41,365 nucleotides of DNA from contig JAJYGQ010000007.1 in assembly GCA_021785065.1 (NCBI GenBank), positions 1-41,365 of the forward strand, in the 5' to 3' direction. The position numbers and the translations under genes were made by a program. Positions 8,307 to 16,482 of this stretch are shown here, in pieces (the stretch's first letter is position 1; each line of letters opens with the position of its first letter). Below the pieces are notes generated by a model. The model was given only the letters and a program-made list of their open reading frames with translations, ran no database searches and was not told the DNA's origin. The DNA comes from a bacterium. Its GTDB lineage: Bacteria > Patescibacteriota > Minisyncoccia > Phycocordibacterales > JAKAEA01.

Positions 8307-9523
8307 AATTAAAAGATTTATTTAACGAAACAACCGCCGCCTTGCTCGGCAACAAAGTGCGTTCCGGCTTAACCGTACTTGGTATTGTGATTGGTATTGC
8401 ATCGGTTATTGCTATGATTTCTATTGGTAATGGCGCGTCGAGTTCTATTCAGGCCAATATTCAATCACTCGGTTCAAATTTACTCATCGTGACGCCAGCA
8501 GCAGCGCGAGTTATTGGCTCCGGGCCATCGGCTGGCCGCGGCAGTGCTCAAAGTTTAACGGTTGCTGATGCTACAGCAATTGCCTCGCAAGTTGCTAATG
8601 TAGTTGGCGTTGCTTCAGAAGTTTCTACGCGCGAGCAAGTGGTCGCCGGCGCTAATAATACTAATACCACCATAGATGGTACTGATCCGAGCTATACCAG
8701 TGTTCGCAATCTCACCATTGCTAATGGCAGTTTCTTTACCGACGCCGAAGCCAGTAGCTTAGCCCAAGTGGCCGTGCTTGGACCAACGACCGCGAGCGAC
8801 TTGTTTGGTACCGCTGATCCGGTCGGACAGACGATTACTATCCAAGGCGTTGCATTTACTGTTATCGGCGTCGCGGCCGCAAAAGGTGGTACGGGTTTTA
8901 ACAACGTCGACGATCGCATTTATATTCCGCTGCGTGATGCCCAAGTGTTTATGACGGGCAATCAATATGTCAATGATATTAATATTGAAGCTGCTTCAGC
9001 GGGTGCTATGCAACAGGTTCAAAATGACGCTACGGCACTTTTACTACAGCGTCATAATATTTCTAATCCTGCTAATGCCGATTTTAGTATTATCAATCAA
9101 GCCGACATTCTTTCTACTGCTTCAAGTATTACCGGAACACTCACCATCTTACTTGCTTCAGTGGCCGGTATCTCACTACTCGTCGGAGGTATTGGTATTA
9201 TGAACATGATGCTTACCACCGTAACAGAACGCACTCGCGAAATCGGTTTACGCAAGGCGATTGGAGCTAAGAAAAAAGATATCCACATGCAGTTTTTAAT
9301 GGAATCAATACTTCTGACTTTTGTGGGGGGTGTTATTGGTATCGTTCTTGGCTGCGCCATAGCTCTTATCATTAGCGCTATTGGCGTTATGCATGCGGCT
9401 ATTTCGGTCTTTTCTATTGTGCTTGCTTTCGGCGTTTGCGCCCTTATTGGTATCATTTTTGGCTATTATCCGGCACGCCGAGCCGCTAATCTTAACCCCA
9501 TAGAAGCATTGCGCTACGAATAG
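8303..9523 (+). CDS. MacB/FtsX-type ABC transporter permease
   Basis: 406 residues. The first membrane helix (about 20-43, GLTVLGIVIGIASVIAMISIG) is followed by a large external MacB_PCD-type domain (about 45-270) and an FtsX core of three helices at the C-terminus with the conserved GIGIMNMMLTTVTERTREIG and LRKAIGAKKKDI stretches, ending NPIEALRYE. These are the hallmarks of type VII ABC transporters, which work by mechanotransmission on an adaptor. It overlaps the ATPase gene and would form a tripartite machine with the MacA-like adaptor two genes upstream. The substrate cannot be predicted. Confidence 0.92.
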   Translation: MKLKDLFNETTAALLGNKVRSGLTVLGIVIGIASVIAMISIGNGASSSIQANIQSLGSNLLIVTPAAARVIGSGPSAGRGSAQSLTVADATAIASQVANVVGVASEVSTREQVVAGANNTNTTIDGTDPSYTSVRNLTIANGSFFTDAEASSLAQVAVLGPTTASDLFGTADPVGQTITIQGVAFTVIGVAAAKGGTGFNNVDDRIYIPLRDAQVFMTGNQYVNDINIEAASAGAMQQVQNDATALLLQRHNISNPANADFSIINQADILSTASSITGTLTILLASVAGISLLVGGIGIMNMMLTTVTERTREIGLRKAIGAKKKDIHMQFLMESILLTFVGGVIGIVLGCAIALIISAIGVMHAAISVFSIVLAFGVCALIGIIFGYYPARRAANLNPIEALRYE

Positions 9524-9598
9524 TTACTAGTGTAATATTATGTAAGGCCCGTCGTCTTTATCTGGTGTAGGGGCTTTATTAATAATTTTAGGAACACT

Positions 9599-9877
9599 AT
9601 GTCAACCACTAGTAAAGTAGTGCTCAGTGTCATTGTCATCCTCTTAATAGCACTTGGTATTTGGTATGCTGCCACGTTCCGACAATCTAATAATCAAGCT
9701 GCTCTTAACAGTGCGCCATCTGCGCCATCTGCGCCTGTCGCAGAAAATGGTTTAAACACTTCGCCGAGCGATACATCAAATACTGCACTTGTGCAGGATA
9801 TGGGATCAATTAATAGCCAAATGCAAGGTCTTTCTAGCGATTCGGCAGCCGTTAATGAAAGTATGCAAACCCCATAG
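9599..9877 (+). CDS. Small membrane-anchored Ser/Ala-rich protein
   Basis: 92 residues, no recognised family. An N-terminal membrane segment (about 7-25) is followed by a Ser/Ala/Pro linker and a short helical tail (DMGSINSQMQGLSSDSAAVNESMQ). It lies 75 bases after the permease and just before the QTQEQA-repeat gene and may be an accessory part of the export cluster. No SD is seen. Bases 9544-9576 hold only a poor inverted repeat, not a convincing terminator. Confidence 0.5.
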   Translation: MSTTSKVVLSVIVILLIALGIWYAATFRQSNNQAALNSAPSAPSAPVAENGLNTSPSDTSNTALVQDMGSINSQMQGLSSDSAAVNESMQTP

Positions 9878-9907
9878 TTATAACTATTACTAGATAGCAA
9901 AAATTGT

Positions 9908-10996
9908 ATGAAAAAAATTACTACAAAATTTTTGGCGGCGGCAGGCGCAAGTGCGGTGGCGACAGCACTGGTAATTTCTCTTGGTGCTACCGCATTTGCC
10001 GACACAGGCGCAAGTAGCGAGGATCAATTATCAGCTGGAGTCCAGTCGGGTGGGGGTGGCGTTGGAGCAGATGGTTCGATAGGCGGTCAGGTGCAAGCAG
10101 GATCAACGGATGGAACACAAAACCAAGAGCAAGCCCAAACCCAGGAACAGACACAGACCCAGGAACAAGCTCAGACGCAAGAGCAAGCGCAAACTCAAGA
10201 ACAAGCCCAGACCCAGGAACAAGCTCAAACTCAAGAGCAGCTGCAGACCCAAGATCGATTACAAACTCAAGATCGATTACGAACCCAGGAACAATTGCAA
10301 ACTCGATCAAGAACACAGCTCGCTACTTCTTCTACCACCACTGCTGGTTTCAATGGTCTACAACAAGCCACGCAGGCACAAATTACTAATCGCCTCAATT
10401 TCCTCCAGAGAATTTTGGCGCGTATTCAAGAAACAAAGTTTCTCTCAACAACTGAAAGAACGAGACTAGAAGCTGAGATTCAGGCGCAAATTAATGGATT
10501 GCAAAATTTCCAGAGTTCTACGACTAACGCGACATCAAGCGCGGCCCTCCGAGAAGATAGACAAACTTTTACTCAGTCAACACAAACATTTGCTCGCATT
10601 GCTCCGCAAAGCGCTATTTTAGCCGCTGCTGATCGCATTCAAAATATTGTCACCATGATGACGACAGTTGGTACTAAGCTGCGAACCCGCCTCAGCGCTA
10701 GTGCAACCACCTCGATAGCTCTTCAAAATAGTCTCACTGACTTTAACGCTAAGATTGCTGCAGCAAACTCGCAAGCATTAGCTGTTCAGGCTGAGGTAAG
10801 TGCGACTACTACCACCCGAACACAGGCACAACTAGTAGTACTCTATCAAGATGCACGAACAAAATTACAAGCTGCCCAAAGTGATCTGGTAGCAGCGCGT
10901 AAAGACGCCATCACTATTCTGCAAGGATTAGGCGTTGCGGTAGAAGAATCAGCAACAGCATCTACGACTGCGGAAGCAACAACAACTGGTCAATAA
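9908..10996 (+). CDS. Exported protein with QTQEQA hexapeptide repeats
   Basis: 362 residues. A signal peptide (1-31, AFA-D cleavage) is followed by a Gly/Ser-rich stretch, eleven consecutive six-residue units (71-136), a Ser/Thr linker and a helical domain (about 148-335) predicted to be coiled coil. The repeats start as QTQEQA, change to QTQDRL and end as QTRSRT, so charge rises from acidic to basic along the array. The helical domain resembles DUF5667-type exported helical proteins only in general character. Its stop lies one base from the stop of the convergent rsmG gene, and no terminator separates them. Confidence 0.75.
   Translation: MKKITTKFLAAAGASAVATALVISLGATAFADTGASSEDQLSAGVQSGGGGVGADGSIGGQVQAGSTDGTQNQEQAQTQEQTQTQEQAQTQEQAQTQEQAQTQEQAQTQEQLQTQDRLQTQDRLRTQEQLQTRSRTQLATSSTTTAGFNGLQQATQAQITNRLNFLQRILARIQETKFLSTTERTRLEAEIQAQINGLQNFQSSTTNATSSAALREDRQTFTQSTQTFARIAPQSAILAAADRIQNIVTMMTTVGTKLRTRLSASATTSIALQNSLTDFNAKIAAANSQALAVQAEVSATTTTRTQAQLVVLYQDARTKLQAAQSDLVAARKDAITILQGLGVAVEESATASTTAEATTTGQ
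10118..10315 (+). repeat. Eleven in-frame 18-bp repeats
   Basis: Eleven tandem 18-bp units code for the QTQEQA-type hexapeptides. Units differ at many third codon positions (for example caa/cag, gcc/gct/gcg), so the peptide is kept while the DNA drifts. This argues for selection on the protein repeat rather than very recent slippage. Confidence 0.9.
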
Positions 10997-10997
10997 A

Positions 10998-11738
10998 TTA
11001 ATTGCCAATTGGTTTTTTGGCAGGAACACCGACGCGCCGCGGATACATTGCGAGCGTCGGTGTTTTTTTGCGAATTACAATCAATCGTCGATCAGCTAAA
11101 GCTGGCAACGGCACAGCCACTTCTTTTTCGTAGATGCCACCTAATGTTTCAATAGCCACAGTTGCTCGTTCTATCGATTCACTACCGAGATTTTTTTGTG
11201 CCACTACCATGCCGTTAATACGCACGAAGGGTAGGGTTAATTCGGCAAGCGTGGCAAGCTCCGCAACAGCACGTCCAACTGCCACGTCGAATGTTTCGCG
11301 TAGACGCGGCTGATGCGCAAGAGTTTCAGCACGATCGATAACTATCGTAACGTTGCGTAGGCCAAGAGCGGTCTTAATGGCTTTTAAAAAATAAGCTTTC
11401 TTTGCTGTTGCTTCCACGAGTGTTACTGCTAAATCTGGCCGAACAATAGCGAGAGGAATACCAGGAAAACCAGCACCCGTACCAATATCTATGATACTGG
11501 CAGGACCTTGCGGTAATAACGTCAGCAGAGAGAGCGAGTCCAGAAAATGTTTCTCCACAATATGCTGCGGCACCACGATGGCCGTCAGGTTAATTTTTTT
11601 GTTCCACGCAATGAGTAGGGACGCGTACTTTTCAAATGCGTCAAGCATATAGGGAGAGAGTGTCACCCCGAGCGTAGCTGCCCCGTGTGAAAGCGTATCC
11701 AAAGGAATAGAATTCACGGCGCCTATAATATACAACAT
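10998..11738 (-). CDS. rsmG: 16S rRNA (guanine527-N7)-methyltransferase RsmG
   Basis: 246 residues. RsmG methylates G527 of 16S rRNA using S-adenosylmethionine. The signature is clear: LLIAWNKKINLTAI and HFLDSL in the N-terminal part, the SAM-binding loop IDIGTGAGFPGIPLAI (about residues 86-101), LVEATAKKAYFL and the GRAVAELATLAE stretch typical of this family. The length is slightly above the family's usual 210-240 because of extra N-terminal residues, so the true start could be internal. A TATAAT box on this strand at 11766-11771 would give a leader of about 20 bases. The 3' end abuts the convergent repeat-protein gene. Confidence 0.92.
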   Translation of the reverse strand: MLYIIGAVNSIPLDTLSHGAATLGVTLSPYMLDAFEKYASLLIAWNKKINLTAIVVPQHIVEKHFLDSLSLLTLLPQGPASIIDIGTGAGFPGIPLAIVRPDLAVTLVEATAKKAYFLKAIKTALGLRNVTIVIDRAETLAHQPRLRETFDVAVGRAVAELATLAELTLPFVRINGMVVAQKNLGSESIERATVAIETLGGIYEKEVAVPLPALADRRLIVIRKKTPTLAMYPRRVGVPAKKPIGN

Positions 11739-11765
11739 TTTTATCTTTTTACAAGGGGTCGCACC

Positions 11766-11795
11766 ATTATAAAAAGCAGTTCAGTAAGATATAAT
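11766..11795. promoter_or_regulatory. Divergent -10 boxes for rsmG (-) and the ABC exporter (+)
   Basis: TATAAT on the minus strand at 11766-11771 points to rsmG; TATAAT on the plus strand at 11790-11795 points to the ABC ATPase, whose ATG follows at 11813. No strong -35 boxes are seen. Confidence 0.45.
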
Positions 11796-11812
11796 AAGAT
11801 TATATAACTACC

Positions 11813-12613
11813 ATGTCTTCACAGCCTATTATTAGCGTTAAAAATCTCATTAAAAATTTCGGGCAAATTCCAGCAGTAAAAGGAATTTCTTTCGACGTCG
11901 AGCCCGGCGAGCTCTTTGCCTTTCTCGGGCCCAACGGCGCTGGAAAGTCGACGACTATTAAAATGCTCACCACCGTCCTTGAGCCAACGTCGGGCGATAT
12001 TCTCCTCAATGGTTTTAATCCAGTGGAGCACCCGGCGGCAGTGCGGCGTTCATTCGGTATCGTTTTTCAAGATCCCACGCTTGATAACGATCTAACTGCT
12101 TACGAAAATATGGAATATCATGCGGTGCTCTATGCGGTGCCGAAGTCAGTATACGTCCCACGCATCAAAGAGTTGATGGAATTGGTTGAACTGTGGGATC
12201 GGCGGAAAAGTTTTGTGCGCGATTTTTCTGGCGGTATGAAGCGCCGCTTGGAAATTGCCCGCGGCTTGCTTCATCATCCCAAAGTATTCTTTTTAGACGA
12301 ACCGACGGTTGGCCTTGATCCGCAAACGCGCAATCATATCTGGAATTATATTCGCGAGCTTAATACTCGCGAACGCACCACCATTTTCTTTACCACGCAC
12401 TATATGGACGAAGCCGAGCGGCAAGCTAGTCGTATTGCCGTGGTGGATCACGGTACTATTGTCGCTACCGGCACCGCTACCGATCTCAAAGCCCAAACTA
12501 AAACCACGTCGCTCGAAGACGCCTTTCTCGCTTTAACCGGTAAAGTAATTCGCAGTGAAGAAGCGTCGGCGGCAGACACTATGCGTGCTCACGCCCGCGC
12601 GTGGCGCCGTTAA
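11813..12613 (+). CDS. ABC-2 type exporter ATP-binding protein (DrrA/YadG-like)
   Basis: 266 residues. Walker A GPNGAGKSTT (about 40-49), Q-loop GIVFQDPTLDNDLTAYENM, signature FSGGMKRRLEIARGL and Walker B FFLDEPTVGLDP with a downstream switch histidine (TTHYMDEAERQ). This is the DrrA-like class that works with six-helix ABC-2 permeases in drug, lipid or polysaccharide export. The C-terminal 40 residues (after LEDAFLALTGK) are a variable extension. The permease gene follows after nine bases. Substrate unknown. Confidence 0.93.
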   Translation: MSSQPIISVKNLIKNFGQIPAVKGISFDVEPGELFAFLGPNGAGKSTTIKMLTTVLEPTSGDILLNGFNPVEHPAAVRRSFGIVFQDPTLDNDLTAYENMEYHAVLYAVPKSVYVPRIKELMELVELWDRRKSFVRDFSGGMKRRLEIARGLLHHPKVFFLDEPTVGLDPQTRNHIWNYIRELNTRERTTIFFTTHYMDEAERQASRIAVVDHGTIVATGTATDLKAQTKTTSLEDAFLALTGKVIRSEEASAADTMRAHARAWRR

Positions 12614-12622
12614 TTAAAAATT

Positions 12623-13390
12623 ATGAACTCATTCAACGCAACTCTTCGCATTATCTACACACTCTGGCTTCGTCAGGTGAAGCGCTATTGGCGCTCGCCG
12701 GCGCGTATCGTTGGCTCGCTTGGCCAGCCGCTTCTTTTTCTGATCGCTCTCGGCTACGGACTTGGCGCCGTATTCCAGCAAGCGGGGCAGGGGAATTTCA
12801 TTTCATTTTTAGCGCCGGGTATTATGTGTATGGCCATTCTTTTTACGAGCATCTTTTCCGGCATTGAAATTATTTGGGATAAACAATTTGGCTTTCTTAA
12901 AGAAACGCTGGTAGCGCCCGTTTCGCGTTGGACTATTATGTTTGGCCGAACGCTCGGTGGCGCTACAGTCGCGCTCATTCAAGGCGTCATTGTTTTTCTG
13001 CTAGCGCTTGCTCTTGGTTTTCACCCCACCAATTTCTGGATGATTATTCCGGCGCTCTTTTTTATGCTGCTCATCGCTCTGCTTTTTACCGCCCTTGGCA
13101 CCGCTATTGCTTCGCGCCTCAACGATATGCAGGGCTTTCAGCTCATTATGAACTTCGTGGTAATGCCCATTTTCTTTCTTTCCGGCGCTATTTTTCCTCT
13201 CGATAAAGTACCCGTTGCTCTTGCGATCGTAGTTAAAATAAATCCGCTTTCCTATGGTATCGATGCGGTGCGTAGCTTGCTCGTGGGTAATGCGGTCTTT
13301 TCGCTAGCCGTTGACGCTACGGTGCTCATCGCTGTGGGGGCGCTCCTTATGACCCTCGGCGCCTGGCTCTTTTCCGGCATTCAAGCTTAA
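12623..13390 (+). CDS. ABC-2 type exporter permease
   Basis: 255 residues with six predicted membrane helices, in the ABC-2 membrane family (DrrB/YadH-like). The typical SLGQPLLFLIALGYGLG opening, the ISFLAPGIMCMAILFTSIFSG stretch, the amphipathic KETLVAPVSRWTIMFGRTLGG coupling region and the MNFVVMPIFFLSGAIFPL signature are all present. It follows its ATPase by nine bases, so the two are co-transcribed. Confidence 0.92.
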   Translation: MNSFNATLRIIYTLWLRQVKRYWRSPARIVGSLGQPLLFLIALGYGLGAVFQQAGQGNFISFLAPGIMCMAILFTSIFSGIEIIWDKQFGFLKETLVAPVSRWTIMFGRTLGGATVALIQGVIVFLLALALGFHPTNFWMIIPALFFMLLIALLFTALGTAIASRLNDMQGFQLIMNFVVMPIFFLSGAIFPLDKVPVALAIVVKINPLSYGIDAVRSLLVGNAVFSLAVDATVLIAVGALLMTLGAWLFSGIQA

Positions 13391-13394
13391 TCTA

Positions 13395-13422
13395 TTGCTT
13401 TTTTAATATTTTATAGTATAAT
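13395..13422 (+). promoter_or_regulatory. Promoter of the adenylate-kinase-like gene
   Basis: TTGCTT (13395-13400), 16-base spacer, TATAAT (13417-13422). The -35 matches the one before the Gly/Tyr-rich gene. The leader would be about 50 bases and contains an AGGAG site (13469-13473). Confidence 0.6.
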
Positions 13423-13479
13423 AGCCGGTTGGAAGCGGCGATGGACCGTTTTATTTTTGTTCTTTTTCAGGAGTGTAAT

Positions 13480-14112
13480 ATGAATCTCATAATTTTGGCG
13501 GGTGCACCCGGATGCGGAAAGGGAGAGCAAGGGAAGCGTCTAGCATCATTGTTTCCTGATGCAATTAAAATGCCTCCAATGAGTACGCTGCTAGAGCGTC
13601 GCCTAAAATGTTCTGACCAAACGGCAATGACCATTCTCGAAAGTATGAATGCGGGGAAAATGGTAGACGATGCAATAGTCGCCGATGTGTTTTTTGATTC
13701 GTTTAAAACGATTCAGTATTCACAAAATTCAAAAAATATTGTTATTGTGGATGGGTTTCCCAGAACTCTTGCACAATATCAGGCTTGTATAAAAAGCCTC
13801 TACAGTGCTGTCGATTATTTGAACCTGGTCTACCTCGATATGCATACTTCTGATGTTACAGAACAAGAAGCAGATCGGGAGCTTTGTTTGCGCATGTTAG
13901 CAAGACGAGATCGTCCAACAGACGAACAGGAGTGTTTGCACCGCATTAGTGTGTTTAAAAAAGACACACTACCCTTTTTAGCAAGAGCAGAGAAAGATTT
14001 TTCTGCTGCTCCGTGGACTCGTTTTATACGGGTTAGTGCTTGGTCCACGGCGGATGTTGTACAGGAAGAAATTGTCGAGGCCCTTGGGCTAAAATCCCCC
14101 CTATTAATATAG
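13480..14112 (+). CDS. Adenylate-kinase-family nucleoside monophosphate kinase
   Basis: 210 residues. The P-loop is GAPGCGKGEQ (residues 7-16), the DGFPRTLAQ motif that binds the monophosphate is near residue 86 and a lid-arginine segment (RMLARRDRPTDEQE) is near 142. The family transfers phosphate from ATP to AMP or another NMP. The core is divergent: the lid is short, without Zn cysteines, and the NMP-binding helix is atypical, so the substrate is uncertain. The start is set by AGGAG seven bases upstream; an in-frame ATG at 13429 would add an unlikely extension. It has its own promoter and terminator. It is one of the few larger genes here with an SD. Confidence 0.82.
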   Translation: MNLIILAGAPGCGKGEQGKRLASLFPDAIKMPPMSTLLERRLKCSDQTAMTILESMNAGKMVDDAIVADVFFDSFKTIQYSQNSKNIVIVDGFPRTLAQYQACIKSLYSAVDYLNLVYLDMHTSDVTEQEADRELCLRMLARRDRPTDEQECLHRISVFKKDTLPFLARAEKDFSAAPWTRFIRVSAWSTADVVQEEIVEALGLKSPLLI

Positions 14113-14140
14113 TCTTTATTAGTAGATGGGATACACTTCG

Positions 14141-14170
14141 AGCGCGTGTTTTGGCACGCGCTTTTTTCTT
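14141..14170 (+). terminator. Rho-independent terminator
   Basis: An 8-bp GC-rich stem (14141-14148 with 14155-14162), a 6-base loop and a T-run. It ends the kinase transcript facing the minus-strand LOG gene. Confidence 0.85.
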
Positions 14171-14188
14171 TTCTATATTTCTCTAGAA

Positions 14189-14941
14189 TTATGAATTTTC
14201 TTTTGAGGTTGGCCAGTCATTCGGCAGGCGAACACCAACACGCACTGGCGCCTGTTCAACAATCCGGGTGATTTCTTCTTCATCGTCACTAATAGTAAAG
14301 AGGGTCAAATCTTGCTCATCGATCGTGGAAAATTTCTTCAGTAATTCGCCGTTCAATAGACCACGCAGCGGCTCCCAAAATTCGCTGCCTACGAAAATAA
14401 TCGGCACTGGATCAATTTTTTTTGTCTGTACCAAGGTTAAAATTTCAAAAGTTTCGTCAAAAGTACCGAAGCCGCCGGGAAACATCAGATACGCCTCCGC
14501 CGAAAAAGTGAGCATCACCTTACGGGTAAAAAAGTAATAAAAATCACTGCTGTCGGTGATATAGGGGTTGCGATTTTGTTCGCGCGGCAGCTCTATAGTA
14601 AAGCCCACCGAGCGACCGTTCGCTTCAAAGGCGCCGCGATTAGCCGCTTCCATAATGCCCGGGCCACCGCCGGTCACCACAGCGTAGCCACGTTTGGCAA
14701 GTGTGTGAGCAATGCGTCGTGCTTTTTGATAATACGGATGATCTTCAGGAAAACGGGCTGAACCAAAAAAAGTCACTGATTTTTTATCTGTTTTTTTAAT
14801 CAGATTAAAACCCTGCTCAATTTCGCTATTAATAAGAGATTCACGCTTACGATTTTCCTCGTCAATTTCGCGTAGCGTGAGCGGCGTAGTATCCAAAAAT
14901 TTATCCGGCTTATTAACAATTTTTTTATCCTTTTTATGCAT
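14189..14941 (-). CDS. LOG-family protein (nucleoside 5'-monophosphate phosphoribohydrolase type)
   Basis: 250 residues. The Rossmann-like LOG fold (TIGR00730 group) is shown by VTFFGSARF, VTGGGPGIMEAANRGA (about 91-106), the FFTRKVML helix and PGGFGTFDE (about 155-163), the conserved PGGxGTxxE motif with its catalytic glutamate. The family cleaves nucleoside monophosphates to base and ribose phosphate; in plants it activates cytokinins. In a reduced bacterium nucleotide salvage is the likelier role, but this is inference. An N-terminal extension of about 50 charged residues is present. The start is set by an extended -10 six bases upstream of the ATG, so the transcript is probably leaderless. 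Confidence 0.85.
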   Translation of the reverse strand: MHKKDKKIVNKPDKFLDTTPLTLREIDEENRKRESLINSEIEQGFNLIKKTDKKSVTFFGSARFPEDHPYYQKARRIAHTLAKRGYAVVTGGGPGIMEAANRGAFEANGRSVGFTIELPREQNRNPYITDSSDFYYFFTRKVMLTFSAEAYLMFPGGFGTFDETFEILTLVQTKKIDPVPIIFVGSEFWEPLRGLLNGELLKKFSTIDEQDLTLFTISDDEEEITRIVEQAPVRVGVRLPNDWPTSKENS

Positions 14942-14947
14942 ATAGCG

Positions 14948-14956
14948 ATTATACCA
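14948..14956 (-). promoter_or_regulatory. Extended -10 of the LOG gene
   Basis: TGG-TATAAT on the minus strand, six bases before the ATG at 14941. It predicts a leaderless transcript. Confidence 0.65.
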
Positions 14957-14961
14957 CGCTA

Positions 14962-14970
14962 TGGTATACT
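14962..14970 (+). promoter_or_regulatory. Extended -10 of the FKBP gene
   Basis: TGG-TATACT, seven bases before the ATG at 14978. Together with the LOG box it forms a compact divergent pair in a 36-base gap. Confidence 0.65.
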
Positions 14971-14977
14971 AACGCCC

Positions 14978-15529
14978 ATGAATCCCAATACAACAAATCA
15001 GCCTGGCCAACCTCGGCCCGTCACTCGCGGCGAATGGTGGGCGTTAGGTATCGGTATCCTTATCATTATCATTATTTTTTTACTCATGACGTACACTGGT
15101 TCATATGAACCATCAACATCTACCAATACGTCTACTACTAACGCTACCTCAACTATGTCTCAAACTTCATCATCTTCAAATGTATCCGCTTCTACTACGA
15201 GCCCTCTAACCGTCGCCGAGCCCGGTGACGTGGTAACGGTCAATTACACTGGTAAACTTGCCGACGGCACGGTTTTCGACAGTTCTGCCAGTCACGGTCA
15301 ACCCTTTAGCTTCACCCTTGGTGCTGGTCAAGTAATTCCTGGCTGGGATAAGGGATTGGTAGGTATGAAAGTAGGCGAGACCAAGACGCTGGTTATTCCG
15401 CCAAGTGAAGCCTATGGATCCCAAGGTGTCAAAGATCCCACAACAGGCAAGTATATCATTCCGCCAAACGCTACCTTAACCTTCGTCATCCAGCTTATCT
15501 CCGTGCAGCCACCATCTGCCGGCAAGTAG
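14978..15529 (+). CDS. Membrane-anchored FKBP-type peptidyl-prolyl isomerase
   Basis: 183 residues. Cytosolic start, one membrane helix (about 21-39), a Ser/Thr/Asn linker of about 40 residues, then a complete FKBP domain (about 78-178) with VTVNYTGKLADGTVFDSS, the VIPGWDKGLVGMKVGE hydrophobic pocket and a PPNATLTFVIQLISV end. FKBPs speed proline isomerisation; this one would act outside the membrane on exported proteins. The start at 14978 is chosen over an in-frame upstream ATG because the promoter box leaves no room for a longer leader. Confidence 0.92.
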   Translation: MNPNTTNQPGQPRPVTRGEWWALGIGILIIIIIFLLMTYTGSYEPSTSTNTSTTNATSTMSQTSSSSNVSASTTSPLTVAEPGDVVTVNYTGKLADGTVFDSSASHGQPFSFTLGAGQVIPGWDKGLVGMKVGETKTLVIPPSEAYGSQGVKDPTTGKYIIPPNATLTFVIQLISVQPPSAGK

Positions 15530-15541
15530 TTTTTTCTCACC

Positions 15542-15585
15542 ATCTGGTGTAGAATTGCTCTTCGTTAGGGTTAGTCACACCAGAT
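15542..15585 (+). promoter_or_regulatory. Inverted repeat and possible -10 before tRNA-Ala(GGC)
   Basis: A perfect 9-bp inverted repeat (15542-15550 and 15577-15585) encloses 26 bases. TAGAAT (15550-15555) could be a -10 box for the tRNA, placing the start near 15562. It could also be a weak terminator for the FKBP gene. Confidence 0.3.
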
Positions 15586-15589
15586 TTTC

Positions 15590-15665
15590 GGGCCATTAGC
15601 TCATCTGGTAGAGCGCGCCCATGGCATGGGCGAGGTGACCGGTTCGAGTCCGGTATGGTCCACCA
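15590..15665 (+). tRNA. tRNA-Ala (anticodon GGC)
   Basis: All arms fold: a 7-bp acceptor stem, D-stem GCTC/GAGC, anticodon stem CGCCC/GGGCG with loop ATGGCAT (anticodon GGC), T-stem ACCGG/CCGGT. The third acceptor pair is G-U, the alanine identity element. CCA is encoded (15663-15665). Confidence 0.95.
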
Positions 15666-15757
15666 CAGCAGACTCGTCAGTCAAAATTAACTCTTGGCCC
15701 GGACCCCAAAATGTGCATGCCGTCCTTGTATAATTACTAGCTAATATATACAAGCAT

Positions 15758-16009
15758 ATGAAGAAACAGAGAATCGCTCCCGACATGAAGGAGCAGATCA
15801 TTAACCGTATCAAGAACGATGGTATTTCCGTCGTGCAAGCCGCCAAAGATCACGGTATTGCCGAAAACACCATCTACGGCTGGATCGCCAAGAAGGTTGA
15901 CGGTGTCAGCCAATCAGACATCATCAAGCTGAAGAGAGAGAATGATCAACTCAAGATGCTGCTGGGTGAAATCACCCTCAAACTCTCCGAAACCCAAAAA
16001 AAGAAGTGA
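15758..16009 (+). CDS. IS3-family OrfA (transposase DNA-binding subunit)
   Basis: 83 residues. A helix-turn-helix (IINRIKNDGISVVQAAKDHG, then IAENTIYGWIAKK) is followed by a leucine-zipper-like helix (IIKLKRENDQLKMLLGEITL). This is the complete OrfA of IS3-type elements, which binds the inverted repeats. A TATAAT box at 15729-15734 is suitable as its promoter. The end reads through the A7G slippery run; the normal stop is TGA at 16007. Confidence 0.9.
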   Translation: MKKQRIAPDMKEQIINRIKNDGISVVQAAKDHGIAENTIYGWIAKKVDGVSQSDIIKLKRENDQLKMLLGEITLKLSETQKKK

Positions 16010-16482
16010 GAGATACTGACGTTGGCACCAAAGCTCTTCGGGCCAGAGAGCTTGGTGTATCGTTGCGCAGCTTGTACTACAAACCAAAGAAGCCTGACAA
16101 AGATTGGGCGCTCAAGGTGAAGATTGAAGAAGTGCTTCGAGAGCACCCGTCATATGGGTCACGGCGTCTCGCTCTCCACCTCCACATGAACCGGAAGAAG
16201 GTGAAACGAGTAATGAATATCTTCGGCATTATGATCTCACGGTCAGCTCCCGGCTGTCCCTGGGAGAACGGCTACCAAGAGTCCTTTTACGACAAGTTCG
16301 AGGTGGATTTTGGCGACCCGAGTCGCTTCAAAACGCTTGGTGAACTGGTGTTGGCTATTTACCAGCAGATCTGGCAGTACAACAACACGAGGATACACTC
16401 AGTATTGAAAATGGCGCCGGTGCAGTTTGCCCTTCAGGCGGCAGCGACGTACAATGCAGGAAACAAGGACGCCATGCAATGA
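16006..16482 (+). pseudogene. IS3-family OrfB with the catalytic core deleted
   Basis: 158 codons remain open. The N-terminal HTH_21 part is present (HPSYGSRRLALHLHMNRKKV, about residues 48-67), then RVMNIFGIM runs directly into the far C-terminal part (ISRSAPGCPWENGYQESFYDKF...). In intact relatives roughly 120-150 residues lie between these and carry the two aspartates of the DDE triad; only the final glutamate (QESFY) remains. The join kept the frame, so it is a clean in-frame deletion. The protein cannot be an active transposase; the element could move only with help in trans. Confidence 0.85.

Noticed and set aside
9544-9576. Terminator after the MacB-like permease
   Set aside because: The arms pair poorly (mismatches in a 6-7 base stem) and the T-run is short; co-transcription onward is possible.
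10118-10315. CRISPR-like array
   Set aside because: The repeats are 18-bp units without spacers and translate into one continuous hexapeptide array.
15590-15760. tRNA-Ala(GGC) as an integration site for a genomic island
   Set aside because: The adjacent element is an IS3 type that does not use tRNA sites; no integrase and no repeat of the tRNA 3' end is seen nearby.
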